A model generated the notes under the pieces. The model had not been told where the DNA came from, did no database searches, and worked only from the letters and a program-made list of their open reading frames with translations. The position numbers and the translations under genes were made by a program. A stretch of DNA of 59,938 nt, taken from contig JAJXUK010000010.1 of the NCBI GenBank assembly GCA_021782915.1, positions 1 to 59,938 of the forward strand, given 5' to 3'. Shown here one piece after another: positions 7,962 through 16,288 of the stretch (positions are counted from its first letter, which is position 1; each line of letters begins with the position of its first letter). The DNA comes from Actinomycetes bacterium (lineage in GTDB: Bacteria > Actinomycetota > Acidimicrobiia > Acidimicrobiales > RAAP-2).

Positions 7962-9329
7962 TCAGAACTCGCTCGCCCAGTCGCGCGTCGCGATGATCTC
8001 GGCAAAGCGCGCCAGGAACCGGGCCGCGTAGGCCCCATCGATGACGCGGTGATCGAAGGTCAGCGCCACCAGGCCCACCGAGTGGATGGCGATGGCCTCC
8101 TCACCGGCGTGGCTGACCACGACGGGCTTGCGGCTCACGCCGTCCGTGGACAGGATTGCCACCTGGGGCTGGTTGATGATCGCCCCGGTCATGAGGGTGC
8201 CGTAGGGCCCCGGATTGGTGATGGTGAAGGTGCCGCGCTCGGTGTCCTGGACGGTGAGCTTCTTGCTGCGCGCCCGGGTGGCCAGGTCGCGCACGGCGCG
8301 CGCCATATGCGTCAGTCCCAGGCGTCGCGCGTCCTGGACCACCGGCACGACGAGTCCGACGCCGTCCACGTCCACCGCGATGCCCAGGTTCACCTCGTGG
8401 TGCACGATCAGTTCGTCCTGGCCCACTGAGGCGTTCAGGTGCGGGAACTCGCCCAGGGCCTGCAGGGTGGCCAGGGCGTTGAAGGCCAGGTAGGTGAGCG
8501 AGAAGCCCTCGGCCTGCTTGAAGGCCGGACCCACTCGGCGCCGCAACGCGTCGACGCTCTCGTAGTCGACCTCCTTGGCCATGAGGGTGTGCGCGCTCGT
8601 GGCCTTGGAGCGCACCATGTGCTCGGCGGTCAGGCGGCGGACCCTGCTGAAGGGGACGATCTCGTCGCCGCGGGGCGCGACCCCGCGCGCGCCACGCGCG
8701 GCGATCGCCGACTCGACGTCCTTGCGCGTGAGCCGGCCCTGGGGTCCCGTGCCGGTCACGTCGCTCGCGGCGAGGCCGGCCTCGCTGAGCAGGCGGCGCA
8801 CCACCGGGCTCAGCGAGGCCCCGGCCAGGGGCTCGGCGTCCGGGGACGTGCCCGAGGTGGCGAGTGCGCGAACGTGGGCGAGGACGTCCTCGCGCGTGAT
8901 GCGACCCTGGGGCCCGGTGCCCGCGACGTCGGCGGCCTCGAGGCCGTGCTCGGCGAGCAGACGTCGAACGACGGGCGAGAGCGGCGCGGCGGAGCCCGAG
9001 GCTCGGGCCACGCGCACGCTCGTGGCGCTCGCGGCACCAGACGTGGCCCTCGGCGCACTCGCCGTGTTCGGGGCCGTGGCGGCGTCGAGTGACTCATCGT
9101 CGCCGATCACGGCCAATACGGTGCCCACGTCGACGGTCTCGCCCTCGCGCACCAGGATCTCGCGCAGCACCCCGTCGAACTGGGCGGGGATCTCCGTGTC
9201 GACCTTGTCCGTCGAGACCTCGAACAGGGTGTCACCCTTGGCGACGAGGTCGCCCACGGACTTGAACCACCTCGTCACGGTGCCGTCGGCGACGGTCTCG
9301 CCGAGCTGGGGCATGGTCACCTTGGCCAC
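7962..9329 (-). CDS. 2-oxoacid dehydrogenase E2 (dihydrolipoyl acyltransferase) with tandem E3-binding domains
   Basis: 455 residues from GTG 9329, which has AAGGAGT upstream and begins the lipoyl domain exactly (VAKVTMPQLGE). Order: one lipoyl domain (1-78, lipoyl lysine in STDKVDTEI, K42); an Ala/Ser-rich linker; two near-identical peripheral subunit-binding domains (about 117-154 and 173-210, each LSPVVRRLL...GTGPQGR.TR.DV); then the CoA-acyltransferase domain ending with the catalytic DHRVIDGAYAARFL. It transfers the acyl group from E1-bound lipoamide to CoA. The cognate E1 alpha/beta genes probably lie at 17549-19506; no E3 gene is in the window. Its start overlaps the end of the alpha/beta hydrolase gene by 13 bases. 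Confidence 0.93.
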   Translation of the reverse strand: MAKVTMPQLGETVADGTVTRWFKSVGDLVAKGDTLFEVSTDKVDTEIPAQFDGVLREILVREGETVDVGTVLAVIGDDESLDAATAPNTASAPRATSGAASATSVRVARASGSAAPLSPVVRRLLAEHGLEAADVAGTGPQGRITREDVLAHVRALATSGTSPDAEPLAGASLSPVVRRLLSEAGLAASDVTGTGPQGRLTRKDVESAIAARGARGVAPRGDEIVPFSRVRRLTAEHMVRSKATSAHTLMAKEVDYESVDALRRRVGPAFKQAEGFSLTYLAFNALATLQALGEFPHLNASVGQDELIVHHEVNLGIAVDVDGVGLVVPVVQDARRLGLTHMARAVRDLATRARSKKLTVQDTERGTFTITNPGPYGTLMTGAIINQPQVAILSTDGVSRKPVVVSHAGEEAIAIHSVGLVALTFDHRVIDGAYAARFLARFAEIIATRDWASEF

Positions 9330-10429
9330 TGGTACTCCTTGGTTGCGTGATTCGGGTGGGCCTCTCGCTCGAGGCCCAGGTGCGCGCCCATCCAGTCCGC
9401 GGCCTGTGGGCGGTGGCGGTAGACGCGGTTGGTGCAGCCGTGGCTGCCGTCGGGGATCAGGATGAACTCGCTGCCCGGGGCCTCCTCGGCCAGGCGCGCG
9501 CCCTCGCGCCACGAGATGAGTCGGTCCTGCTGGCCGGCCACGACCAGCAGCGGGATGTCGATCGCCTCGGCGCGCCCGAAAAGGCTCAGCTCGCCCGCGG
9601 CCCGGCGGGCCTCGGACTCGTTGGCGCTGAGGCTGCGAGCCACGAAGGCGCCGCGGGTCAGCGGATTGAGCTCGTCAAAGGACGTGGAGAAGTCGTAGGG
9701 CCCGCTCAGGCTCACGCAGGCCCTCAGCCCCAGCGCTCGTCCGGTGCTCGCCGCGCGCGCGGCGTAGTAGCCCCCGAGGCTCACGCCCCACAGGCCGATC
9801 CGCTCGGGGTCCACGCCGGCCTGTTCGCGCAGCTGGTTCAGCACCCCGGCCATCACCACCTCCCAGTTGGCGCGGATCCCCAGGTGCTCGGCCTCGCCCT
9901 GGCCGGGCCCATCCAGGGCGAATGTGCCCATGTCGCGCTCGAGGAAGGACCGCTCGACCTCGCGGAACTCCTCCTTGGTCGAGTCGAGCCCGGGGACGAG
10001 CACGACGACGGGATGCGGCCCCGCGCCCGCGGGCAGGCGCAGCAGCCCGACCAGCTCGGCCGCCTCGAAGGGAATCGACACGCGCGTGCCCGGCGGATCG
10101 AGGAGCCCGGAGGCTTCGATCAGGCAGGCGACCGCCTGGTCGTGGGCGTCGCGGCGCTCGGCGGGCGAGGCGTCAAAGAGGAACTGGGCGAAGTGGAAGT
10201 AGGTGCCCGCGCGCGCCAGCGCCTCGCCAGCCGTGCGCGAATGGCCCGCCTCGCGCGCCTCGCGACCGAGCGTGCGGTGCCCGTCGGCCTCCTCTGACCA
10301 GGCGCGGCACCACTCGGACCACTGAGAGATCGAGCGCGTCACGCGCGCGTAGTCGCTCGCGTCCACGCCGTTGGCCGTGAAGCGAGCGGCCCAGTTGGCC
10401 ACGGCCACCTCGAGAAGTGTGTCGGACAT
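9317..10429 (-). CDS. Alpha/beta-hydrolase, FrsA / pseudooxynicotine-hydrolase-like
   Basis: 370 residues from ATG 10429 (AAGGTGGGG upstream). A helical N-terminal region of about 120 residues precedes an alpha/beta-hydrolase core with the nucleophile elbow GVSLGGYYAA, an acid residue in GQQDRLISW, and the histidine in DGSHGCTNR. The oxyanion region reads LVPGLDSTKEEF. This architecture resembles the DUF1100/FrsA group, which includes C-C-bond hydrolases such as 2,6-dihydroxypseudooxynicotine hydrolase. The family resemblance is from memory and the substrate is unknown. It is immediately upstream of, and overlaps, the E2 gene, so the two are translationally coupled. It is divergent from the liv-type operon. 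Confidence 0.82.
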   Translation of the reverse strand: MSDTLLEVAVANWAARFTANGVDASDYARVTRSISQWSEWCRAWSEEADGHRTLGREAREAGHSRTAGEALARAGTYFHFAQFLFDASPAERRDAHDQAVACLIEASGLLDPPGTRVSIPFEAAELVGLLRLPAGAGPHPVVVLVPGLDSTKEEFREVERSFLERDMGTFALDGPGQGEAEHLGIRANWEVVMAGVLNQLREQAGVDPERIGLWGVSLGGYYAARAASTGRALGLRACVSLSGPYDFSTSFDELNPLTRGAFVARSLSANESEARRAAGELSLFGRAEAIDIPLLVVAGQQDRLISWREGARLAEEAPGSEFILIPDGSHGCTNRVYRHRPQAADWMGAHLGLEREAHPNHATKEYQWPR

Positions 10430-10548
10430 TGCCCCACCTTCAGTCCGTCGCTGTAGGAGTTGAATGGTAACGGAGGCGCCGATCGCGTCGATAGGGCCCG
10501 CATGTCTAATTCTTTTCACGCGAGCGAAGAAAATTCACCCCGGCTGCC

Positions 10549-10578
10549 TTGCGGGTCGTTCTGGAGCGTCGTTAGGGT
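10549..10578 (+). promoter_or_regulatory. Putative promoter of the liv-type operon
   Basis: TTGCGG at 10549-10554 and TAGGGT at 10573-10578 are separated by 18 bases and would give a leader of about 75 bases before the livK ATG at 10660. It lies in the 230-base divergent gap between the hydrolase and livK. An AT-rich patch (about 10505-10537) just upstream may hold an operator. Confidence 0.4.
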
Positions 10579-10659
10579 TGCGCCAATCACTCACCGAGTG
10601 TGCGGCTGCGAGCGGGCCAGCGTGCGCGCGCGGGGCCGAATCAATCCAGGGGGGAATTA

Positions 10660-11910
10660 ATGAATCACAAGGCGAAACTTCTTCGCGTACTGGGGGTGTC
10701 ATCGGTCGCGGCGGCGTCCTTCGTGTCGCTGGGCTCGGCGTCGGGCGCGGCCTCGAGCGGATCCATCCCGAAGGGCCAGCCCGTCAAGATCGGCATCTCG
10801 CTGTCGCTCTCGGGCGACTTCTCCGCGGACGGCCAGGCCTTCCAGCAGGGCTACAAGCTCTGGGCGGCGGACGTCAACAAGACGGGCGGACTGCTCGGAC
10901 ACAAGGTCGTCCTGGACATCGTGTCCGACGCCTCGAGCCCGACCCAGGTCGTCACGAACTACCAGAAGCTGATCTCGGTCGACCACGTCAACCTGACCTT
11001 CGGACCGTTCTCGTCGCTGCTGTCGTTGCCCGCGGCCAAGGCCGTGTCGCGCTACGGCTACGCGCTGGTCGAGGGCGCCGGCGGTGCGCCGTCGGTGTTC
11101 CAGGCGGGTCTGCACAACATCTTCGACGTCTCTCTGCCCGTGGCCAACGACCTGATGCCCTTCGCCAAGTGGGTCACGTCGCTGCCGGCTGGCCAGCGCC
11201 CGAAGACCGTGGCCTTCGTCACCTCTAACGACCCCTTCACGGAGCCCCAGGTGACCACCATCATCCCGATCCTCACGAAGGCCGGCATCAAGACCGTCTA
11301 CAACAAGGTCTTCCCGGCCGAGGTGACGGACTTCACGCCGATCGCCGACGCGGTCGCGGCGGCCAAGCCTCAGGCGGTCGTGCTCGGCTCGGTGGACGTG
11401 CCCACGGTGTCGGCGTTCATGCAGGCCTTCGAGCAGTCCGGCTTCAGCCCCAAGGCGTTCATCGCCACGGGCGGCCCGGACCAGGGCTCGACGTTCATCA
11501 AGGCCGTGGGTGCGAAGAACGCCAACGGCATGATGGTGCCCAACGCGTGGTACGGCGGCTCGGCTAACCCGCTGAGCAAGAAGATGGTCGCCGAGTACAT
11601 CAAGCAGTACGGCGGCACGGCGGCGTCGGTCTCGAGCGACGTGGCCGAGGCGTACTCGGTCGGCGAGGTGATCGCCCAGGCGGTCAAGGCCACGGGTGGC
11701 TTCGACAACTCGAAGATCATCAGCTACCTGCACTCGGGCGTGACGCTGCAGTCGGTGCAGGGTCCGGTCAAGTTCAACGGCCTCGGCATGAACGTGAACC
11801 CGACGGCCTACACCTTCCAGTGGCAGGGCGCGAACTTCGTCCAGGTCAACCCGCTCGGGGACCCCAACACGGTCAAGATCCTCTACCCGAAGCCGGCCTG
11901 GGGCAAGTAA
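10660..11910 (+). CDS. livK: ABC transporter substrate-binding protein, branched-chain amino acid type
   Basis: 416 residues. A signal peptide covers about residues 1-30 (basic start, VAAASFVSLGSASGA); no lipobox cysteine is obvious. The periplasmic-binding fold (Peripla_BP_6, HAAT family) begins VKIGISLSLSGDFSADG. ATG 10660 was chosen because a strong GGGGGGAA ribosome site precedes it; earlier in-frame Met codons would bury the signal peptide. It captures the substrate outside the membrane for LivHMGF encoded directly downstream. HAAT binding proteins also recognise amides, aromatic acids and short acids. The co-encoded enzymes (hydroxyisobutyrate-dehydrogenase-like, M24, E1) suggest a catabolic substrate rather than plain leucine uptake. 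Confidence 0.92.
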   Translation: MNHKAKLLRVLGVSSVAAASFVSLGSASGAASSGSIPKGQPVKIGISLSLSGDFSADGQAFQQGYKLWAADVNKTGGLLGHKVVLDIVSDASSPTQVVTNYQKLISVDHVNLTFGPFSSLLSLPAAKAVSRYGYALVEGAGGAPSVFQAGLHNIFDVSLPVANDLMPFAKWVTSLPAGQRPKTVAFVTSNDPFTEPQVTTIIPILTKAGIKTVYNKVFPAEVTDFTPIADAVAAAKPQAVVLGSVDVPTVSAFMQAFEQSGFSPKAFIATGGPDQGSTFIKAVGAKNANGMMVPNAWYGGSANPLSKKMVAEYIKQYGGTAASVSSDVAEAYSVGEVIAQAVKATGGFDNSKIISYLHSGVTLQSVQGPVKFNGLGMNVNPTAYTFQWQGANFVQVNPLGDPNTVKILYPKPAWGK

Positions 11911-11913
11911 GCC

Positions 11914-12798
11914 GTGAACACAGTTGCCCTGCTCAGCGCCGCGAAGGATGGCATCCTGACCGGCTCGGTCTACGCCCTCATGGCGACGGGGCTCACCTTG
12001 ATCTTCGGCGTGATGGACATCATCAACATCGCCCAAGGCATCCTGGTGATCCTCGGCGCCTACCTGAGTTACGCGCTGCAGGTGCACTGGCACATTGATC
12101 TGTTCGTGGGCCTCCTGATCACGATCCCGGCGATGTTCGTCGTCGGGATCGTGATCGAGAGGCTGTTCATCGGGCGCCTCAAGGGTCCCGAGCGCACCGC
12201 CATGTCGATCCTGGTCACCTACGCGGTGTCCCTGCTGATCGAGGGCGGCCTGAACATGGTCTTCTCGGTCAACGATGTCCAGCTCCAGGGCTGGTACGTC
12301 ACCAGGTCCTTCGCGATCGGCCAGGTCCACTTCGGCTACATCTACGTGGCCGGCTTCATCCTGGCCGGCGTCCTGCTGGGGGCCCTCTACTTCATGCTCT
12401 ACCGGACCCGCTTCGGCATGAGCGTGCGCGCCTCGCTGGCCGATCAGACCTCGGCGGCGCTGGTGGGCATCGACGTCAAGCGCGTCTCGACGATCACCTT
12501 CGGCGTGGGCATCGCGGTCACCGCGGCCGGGGGCATGATCTACGGCGCCACCAACGCCTTCAACGCGTCCTCGAGCTACGACCTCATCTCGCGCCTGCTG
12601 ACCATCATCGTGCTGGGCGGCATGGGCAGCCTGGGCGGGGCGATGTTCGCGGGGATCCTCATGGTCTTCGTGGGCGACATGGTGGGCGTCATCTGGTCGC
12701 CCGTGTGGTCCTCGCTGTCCTACTTCGTGGTCCTCGTGCTGGTGCTGCTGTGGCGGCCCCAGGGGCTCTTCGGCAAGCAGTCGGCGAGGATCGCCTGA
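11914..12798 (+). CDS. livH: Branched-chain-amino-acid-type ABC permease LivH
   Basis: 294 residues, about eight membrane helices, BPD_transp_2 family. The typical N-terminal GSVYALMATGLTLIFGVMDIINIAQG is visible (quoted in part: GLTLIFGVMDIINIAQG), as is the conserved cytoplasmic coupling region AALVGIDVKRVSTITFGVG. Starts with GTG three bases after the livK stop, so it is translationally coupled. It forms one half of the transmembrane channel with LivM. Confidence 0.95.
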   Translation: MNTVALLSAAKDGILTGSVYALMATGLTLIFGVMDIINIAQGILVILGAYLSYALQVHWHIDLFVGLLITIPAMFVVGIVIERLFIGRLKGPERTAMSILVTYAVSLLIEGGLNMVFSVNDVQLQGWYVTRSFAIGQVHFGYIYVAGFILAGVLLGALYFMLYRTRFGMSVRASLADQTSAALVGIDVKRVSTITFGVGIAVTAAGGMIYGATNAFNASSSYDLISRLLTIIVLGGMGSLGGAMFAGILMVFVGDMVGVIWSPVWSSLSYFVVLVLVLLWRPQGLFGKQSARIA

Positions 12799-13832
12799 TG
12801 CTGCAGAAGAAGAATCTGTGGTGGCTGGTCGCCTTCGGGGCGCTGGGCCTCTTCCCGGTGCTCGTGACGAACCCGACGTACACGACGATCGGGGTGTTCA
12901 CGATCATCTTCATGGCGTGTGCCACGTCGTGGAACATGTTCTCGGGCTACTCGGGCTACATCGCCCTGGGATCGGCCGTCTTCTACGGCTCCGGCGCCTA
13001 CACGATGGCCCTGCTGTCGATCCACCTGCACATGGCGGCCGGTTCGGAGCTCTTCGCCCTGGTACCGGTCGGCGGGCTGGTGGCCATGGTGATGGCCGTG
13101 CCCATCGGCTGGATCGCGCTGCGCGTTAGACGCCACACCTTCGTGGTCATCACCATCGCGGTCTTCTTCATCTTCCAGCTCTCGGCGATCAACTTCGGCT
13201 TCACCGGGGGCACCTCGGGCCTGAACCTGCCCTTCATCACCTGGGGGTTCCAGAACTACAACACGCCCTTCTACTACGTGGGCCTGGGCCTGACGATCTT
13301 CGTCACGCTCGTCTCGGCGCTGGTGCGCCGCTCGCGCTTCGGCCTGCAGCTGCTGGCCATCCGTGACGACGAGGACCGCGCGATGGGCCTGGGCGTCAAG
13401 GTCACCGCGGTCAAGATCACCGGCTTCACCATGTCGGCCTTCACCGTCGGGGCCGCGGGGGCCCTGTACGCGATGTTCGTCGGCCAGATCTACCCCCAGT
13501 TCGTCTTCGACCCGATGTTCGACGTGAGCATCGCGCTGATGGCCTTCCTCGGCGGCCTCGGCACGCTGAGCGGCCCGCTGCTGGGCGCGCTCATCCTCGA
13601 GGCCAGCCAGCAGTACCTGACGGTGACCTACTCGAACGGCTCGCTGTACCTCATTCTCTTCGGGGCGCTCTTCCTGGTGGTCATCATCTTCATGCCCCAG
13701 GGCATCGTCACCTTCATCCGCGACCGTGTGAGCCGGCGCGCCGAGCGCGAGCGCGCGGCCGTGGCCGCCAACGACGCGCCCCCGAGCCCGACGACTCCCG
13801 TCGAGGGCGTCGCGGTGGGCGGGACCCACTGA
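12798..13832 (+). CDS. livM: Branched-chain-amino-acid-type ABC permease LivM
   Basis: 344 residues, BPD_transp_2 family, with about nine helices and a charged C-terminal tail. The ATG at 12798 overlaps the livH stop (TGATG). Conserved features include the N-terminal ATSWNMFSGYSGYIALGSA and the coupling loop AMGLGVKVTAVKITGFTMSA. It pairs with LivH in the membrane. The last 30 residues are Ala/Pro/Thr-rich and probably disordered. Confidence 0.95.
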   Translation: MLQKKNLWWLVAFGALGLFPVLVTNPTYTTIGVFTIIFMACATSWNMFSGYSGYIALGSAVFYGSGAYTMALLSIHLHMAAGSELFALVPVGGLVAMVMAVPIGWIALRVRRHTFVVITIAVFFIFQLSAINFGFTGGTSGLNLPFITWGFQNYNTPFYYVGLGLTIFVTLVSALVRRSRFGLQLLAIRDDEDRAMGLGVKVTAVKITGFTMSAFTVGAAGALYAMFVGQIYPQFVFDPMFDVSIALMAFLGGLGTLSGPLLGALILEASQQYLTVTYSNGSLYLILFGALFLVVIIFMPQGIVTFIRDRVSRRAERERAAVAANDAPPSPTTPVEGVAVGGTH

Positions 13833-14617
13833 TGGCCACGCTGCTCGCGGCGACGGGGATCTCGAAGGCCTTCGGGGGCCTGCAGGCCCTGAATCAGTGC
13901 TCCCTCGAGGTCGAGAAGGGCTCGATCACCGGGCTGATCGGCCCGAACGGCTCGGGCAAGACCACCCTCTTCAACGTCATCACCGGCTACGTGCGCCCCG
14001 ACAGCGGCACGGTGAGCTTCGAGGGCCGCGACATCACCGGCGCGCGTCCCGACGCCGTCTTCGCGATGGGCATCGGGCGCACCTTCCAGCTCACGCGGAT
14101 CTTCTCGCGCATCACGGTGCTGGAGAACATGCTCATCGCGACCCAGCACGACGAGAGCTGGATCCGGGGCCTGCTGCGCTCCAAGTCCTCCAAGACCGAG
14201 GTCGACAACGCGATGGCCCTGCTGGACTTCGTGGGCATTTCGCGCCTGGCGGACCTGCAGGCCGGGGCCCTCTCCTACGGCCAGCGCAAGCTGCTGGAGC
14301 TGGCCTACGTGCTGGTGGCCGACCCGGACGTGATCCTGCTCGACGAGCCGGCCGGGGGCGTGAACCTCACGCTGATCAACCAGATCAGCGAGAAGATCCG
14401 CCAGCTGAACGCCCAGGGCAAGACCTTCCTCATCGTCGAGCACAACATGGAGTTCGTCATGAGCCTGTGCCAGAACGTGACCGTGATGCACCAGGGCTGT
14501 CACCTGGTCACGGGCGCGCCGAGCGAGGTGCGCGCCGATCCGCGGGTGCTGGACGCCTACCTGGGCGGGGGCGACGACGATGACGACGAGCTGCGCGAGG
14601 CGGTGAACAATGCCTGA
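13832..14617 (+). CDS. livG: ABC transporter ATPase LivG
   Basis: 261 residues. Walker A GPNGSGKTT, the family-specific Q-loop region RTFQLTRIF, the signature LSYGQRKLLELA (family variant of LSGGQ), Walker B VILLDEPAGGVN and the H-loop VEHNMEFVM. The GRTFQ motif and the C-terminal BCA_ABC_TP extension mark the LivG type. ATG overlaps the livM stop. It powers transport together with LivF. Confidence 0.95.
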   Translation: MATLLAATGISKAFGGLQALNQCSLEVEKGSITGLIGPNGSGKTTLFNVITGYVRPDSGTVSFEGRDITGARPDAVFAMGIGRTFQLTRIFSRITVLENMLIATQHDESWIRGLLRSKSSKTEVDNAMALLDFVGISRLADLQAGALSYGQRKLLELAYVLVADPDVILLDEPAGGVNLTLINQISEKIRQLNAQGKTFLIVEHNMEFVMSLCQNVTVMHQGCHLVTGAPSEVRADPRVLDAYLGGGDDDDDELREAVNNA

Positions 14618-15353
14618 GACCCTGGTGAGCTTCTCCGGCGTGTTCGCCGGCTACGGCGGCGGCGACGTGCTCAAGGGAGTGGACTTCGAGGTCCACCAGG
14701 GCGGGGTGACCTGCATCGTCGGGCCCAACGGCTCGGGAAAGTCGACCCTGCTCAAGACGGTCAGCGGCCTGGTGCGACCCCGCCTGGGCGAGATCCACTT
14801 CAAGGGCCACAACCTCGTGGGCATGTCCCCGCGTGACATCCTCAAGCTCGGCGTGGTGCAGGTGCCTCAGAACCACAGCCTGTTTCGCGAGATGACCGTG
14901 GAGCAGAACGTCGAGCTGGGCGCCTTCCTCGTCAGGGACAAGAGGGTCATCGCCGAGCGTCTGGCGACGGTGCGCGAGATGTTCCCGATCGTCGCCGAGC
15001 GCGCCCAGGACAAGGCCGGCAGCCTCTCGGGCGGCCAGCAGCGCCTGGTGGAGTTCGCGCGCTGCCTGATGCTCGAGCCCGAGCTCGTGGTGCTCGACGA
15101 GCCCTCGATGGGCCTCGACCCCAAGACCCTCAAGGTCATGTTCGCGACGATCCGGATGATGAACGAGGCCGGGCGAACGGTCCTGCTCGTGGAGCAGAAC
15201 GCGCGCCAGGCGCTCAAGATGAGCCATCACGGCATCGTCCTGGAGAACGGTCGCGTGCGCCTGACGGGCACGGGCGTCGAGGTCCTGCACAACCCGGAGA
15301 TCGGCGCGCTCTACCTCGGCGGCTCGCTCGAAGAGGCGAAGCACGCCCCATGA
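14610..15353 (+). CDS. livF: ABC transporter ATPase LivF
   Basis: 247 residues. Walker A GPNGSGKST, a Q-loop with VPQNHSLFREMTVEQNVELG, signature LSGGQQRLVEFA, Walker B LVVLDEPSMGLDP and H-loop VEQNARQALK are typical of LivF. It overlaps livG by 8 bases and its stop overlaps a possible start of the next gene, so the import and enzyme genes form one transcription unit. Confidence 0.95.
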   Translation: MPETLVSFSGVFAGYGGGDVLKGVDFEVHQGGVTCIVGPNGSGKSTLLKTVSGLVRPRLGEIHFKGHNLVGMSPRDILKLGVVQVPQNHSLFREMTVEQNVELGAFLVRDKRVIAERLATVREMFPIVAERAQDKAGSLSGGQQRLVEFARCLMLEPELVVLDEPSMGLDPKTLKVMFATIRMMNEAGRTVLLVEQNARQALKMSHHGIVLENGRVRLTGTGVEVLHNPEIGALYLGGSLEEAKHAP

Positions 15354-15364
15354 GGGAGGCTCAG

Positions 15365-16288
15365 GTGAACAGCATGCGACTCGGGTGGATCGGCTGCGGG
15401 CGGATGGGCACGGCGATGGCCACTCGCCTCATTCGCGCGGGCTTCGACGTCTCGGTGACGAACCGAACGCGGGCCAAGGCCGAGGTCCTGGGCGAGTTCG
15501 GCGCGAGCGTCGTGGAGCGTCCGGCCGACCTCGCGGACCGTGACGTGGTCTTCGTCATGGTCTCGGCCAACGCGGACCTGGTCGAGGTCCTGCTCGGGGC
15601 CCAGGGCCTGTTCAGCGGGCCGGGCGCGCCCTCGATCGTGATCGACTGCTCGACCGTGTCCACGGAGACCTCGGCCGAGGTGCGCGCGGCCTGCGCCGCG
15701 CGCGGCGTTGAGTTCCTCGCCGCGCCCGTGAGCGGCAACCCCAAGGTGGTGGCCACGGGACACCTGACGATGGCGGTCTCGGGCGACCGGGCCGCCTACG
15801 AGACCTGCGTTCCCTACTTCGAGCACCTGGGCACCGGGGCGACCTGGGTTGGTGAGGGTGAGGCGGCGCGCCTGGTCAAGATCTGCCACAACATGATGCT
15901 GGGCATCGTCACCCAGGCGATGGCCGAGCTGACGGTGCTGGCCGAGAAGGGCGGCGTGTCGCGCCACGCCTTCCTCAACTTCATCAACGACTCGGTGATG
16001 GGCTCGATGTTCACGCGCTACAAGAGCCCGGCCTTCGTGAATCTGGACTTCACGCCCACCTTCACGCCGGTGCTGCTGCGCAAGGACTTCGACCTGGGCA
16101 TGCACGCGGCCTACGAGCTGAGCGCCTCGCTGCCCCTCGCCGCGCTGACCACCGAGATCGTCAAGTCCGCCATCGGCGCGGGCTACACCGGCGAGGACTT
16201 CGCGGTGCTGCTCCTGGAGGCCGCGCGCGCCTCGGGCATTAGCCTGAGCCCCGAAAACGTCGTCGTGGACGACGGGTTGGGTGGTTGA
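15365..16288 (+). CDS. 3-hydroxyisobutyrate-dehydrogenase-family NAD(P) enzyme
   Basis: 307 residues from GTG 15365, chosen because GGGAGG lies just upstream; ATG 15350, which overlaps livF, and ATG 15374 are alternatives. N-terminal Rossmann motif GWIGCGRMGTAMA with NRTRAKA after beta-2, where the Arg suggests NADP. Conserved FLAAPVSGNPKVV and the catalytic lysine segment VKICHNMMLG place it in the beta-hydroxyacid dehydrogenase family. That family contains 3-hydroxyisobutyrate, tartronate-semialdehyde and 2-(hydroxymethyl)glutarate dehydrogenases and imine reductases. It acts on a semialdehyde or beta-hydroxy acid taken in by, or derived from, the LivKHMGF substrate. The exact substrate is unknown. 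Confidence 0.88.
   Translation: MNSMRLGWIGCGRMGTAMATRLIRAGFDVSVTNRTRAKAEVLGEFGASVVERPADLADRDVVFVMVSANADLVEVLLGAQGLFSGPGAPSIVIDCSTVSTETSAEVRAACAARGVEFLAAPVSGNPKVVATGHLTMAVSGDRAAYETCVPYFEHLGTGATWVGEGEAARLVKICHNMMLGIVTQAMAELTVLAEKGGVSRHAFLNFINDSVMGSMFTRYKSPAFVNLDFTPTFTPVLLRKDFDLGMHAAYELSASLPLAALTTEIVKSAIGAGYTGEDFAVLLLEAARASGISLSPENVVVDDGLGG

Noticed and set aside
10699-12330. 543-codon minus-strand open frame over livK/livH
   Set aside because: Shadow frame rich in Arg/Asp/His/Gly with no domain; the plus-strand frames have signal peptide, helices and family motifs.
15365-16288. 2-(hydroxymethyl)glutarate dehydrogenase of the nicotinate pathway
   Set aside because: Right enzyme family, but it lies in a separate operon with an unrelated importer and E1 genes; kept only as an alternative.
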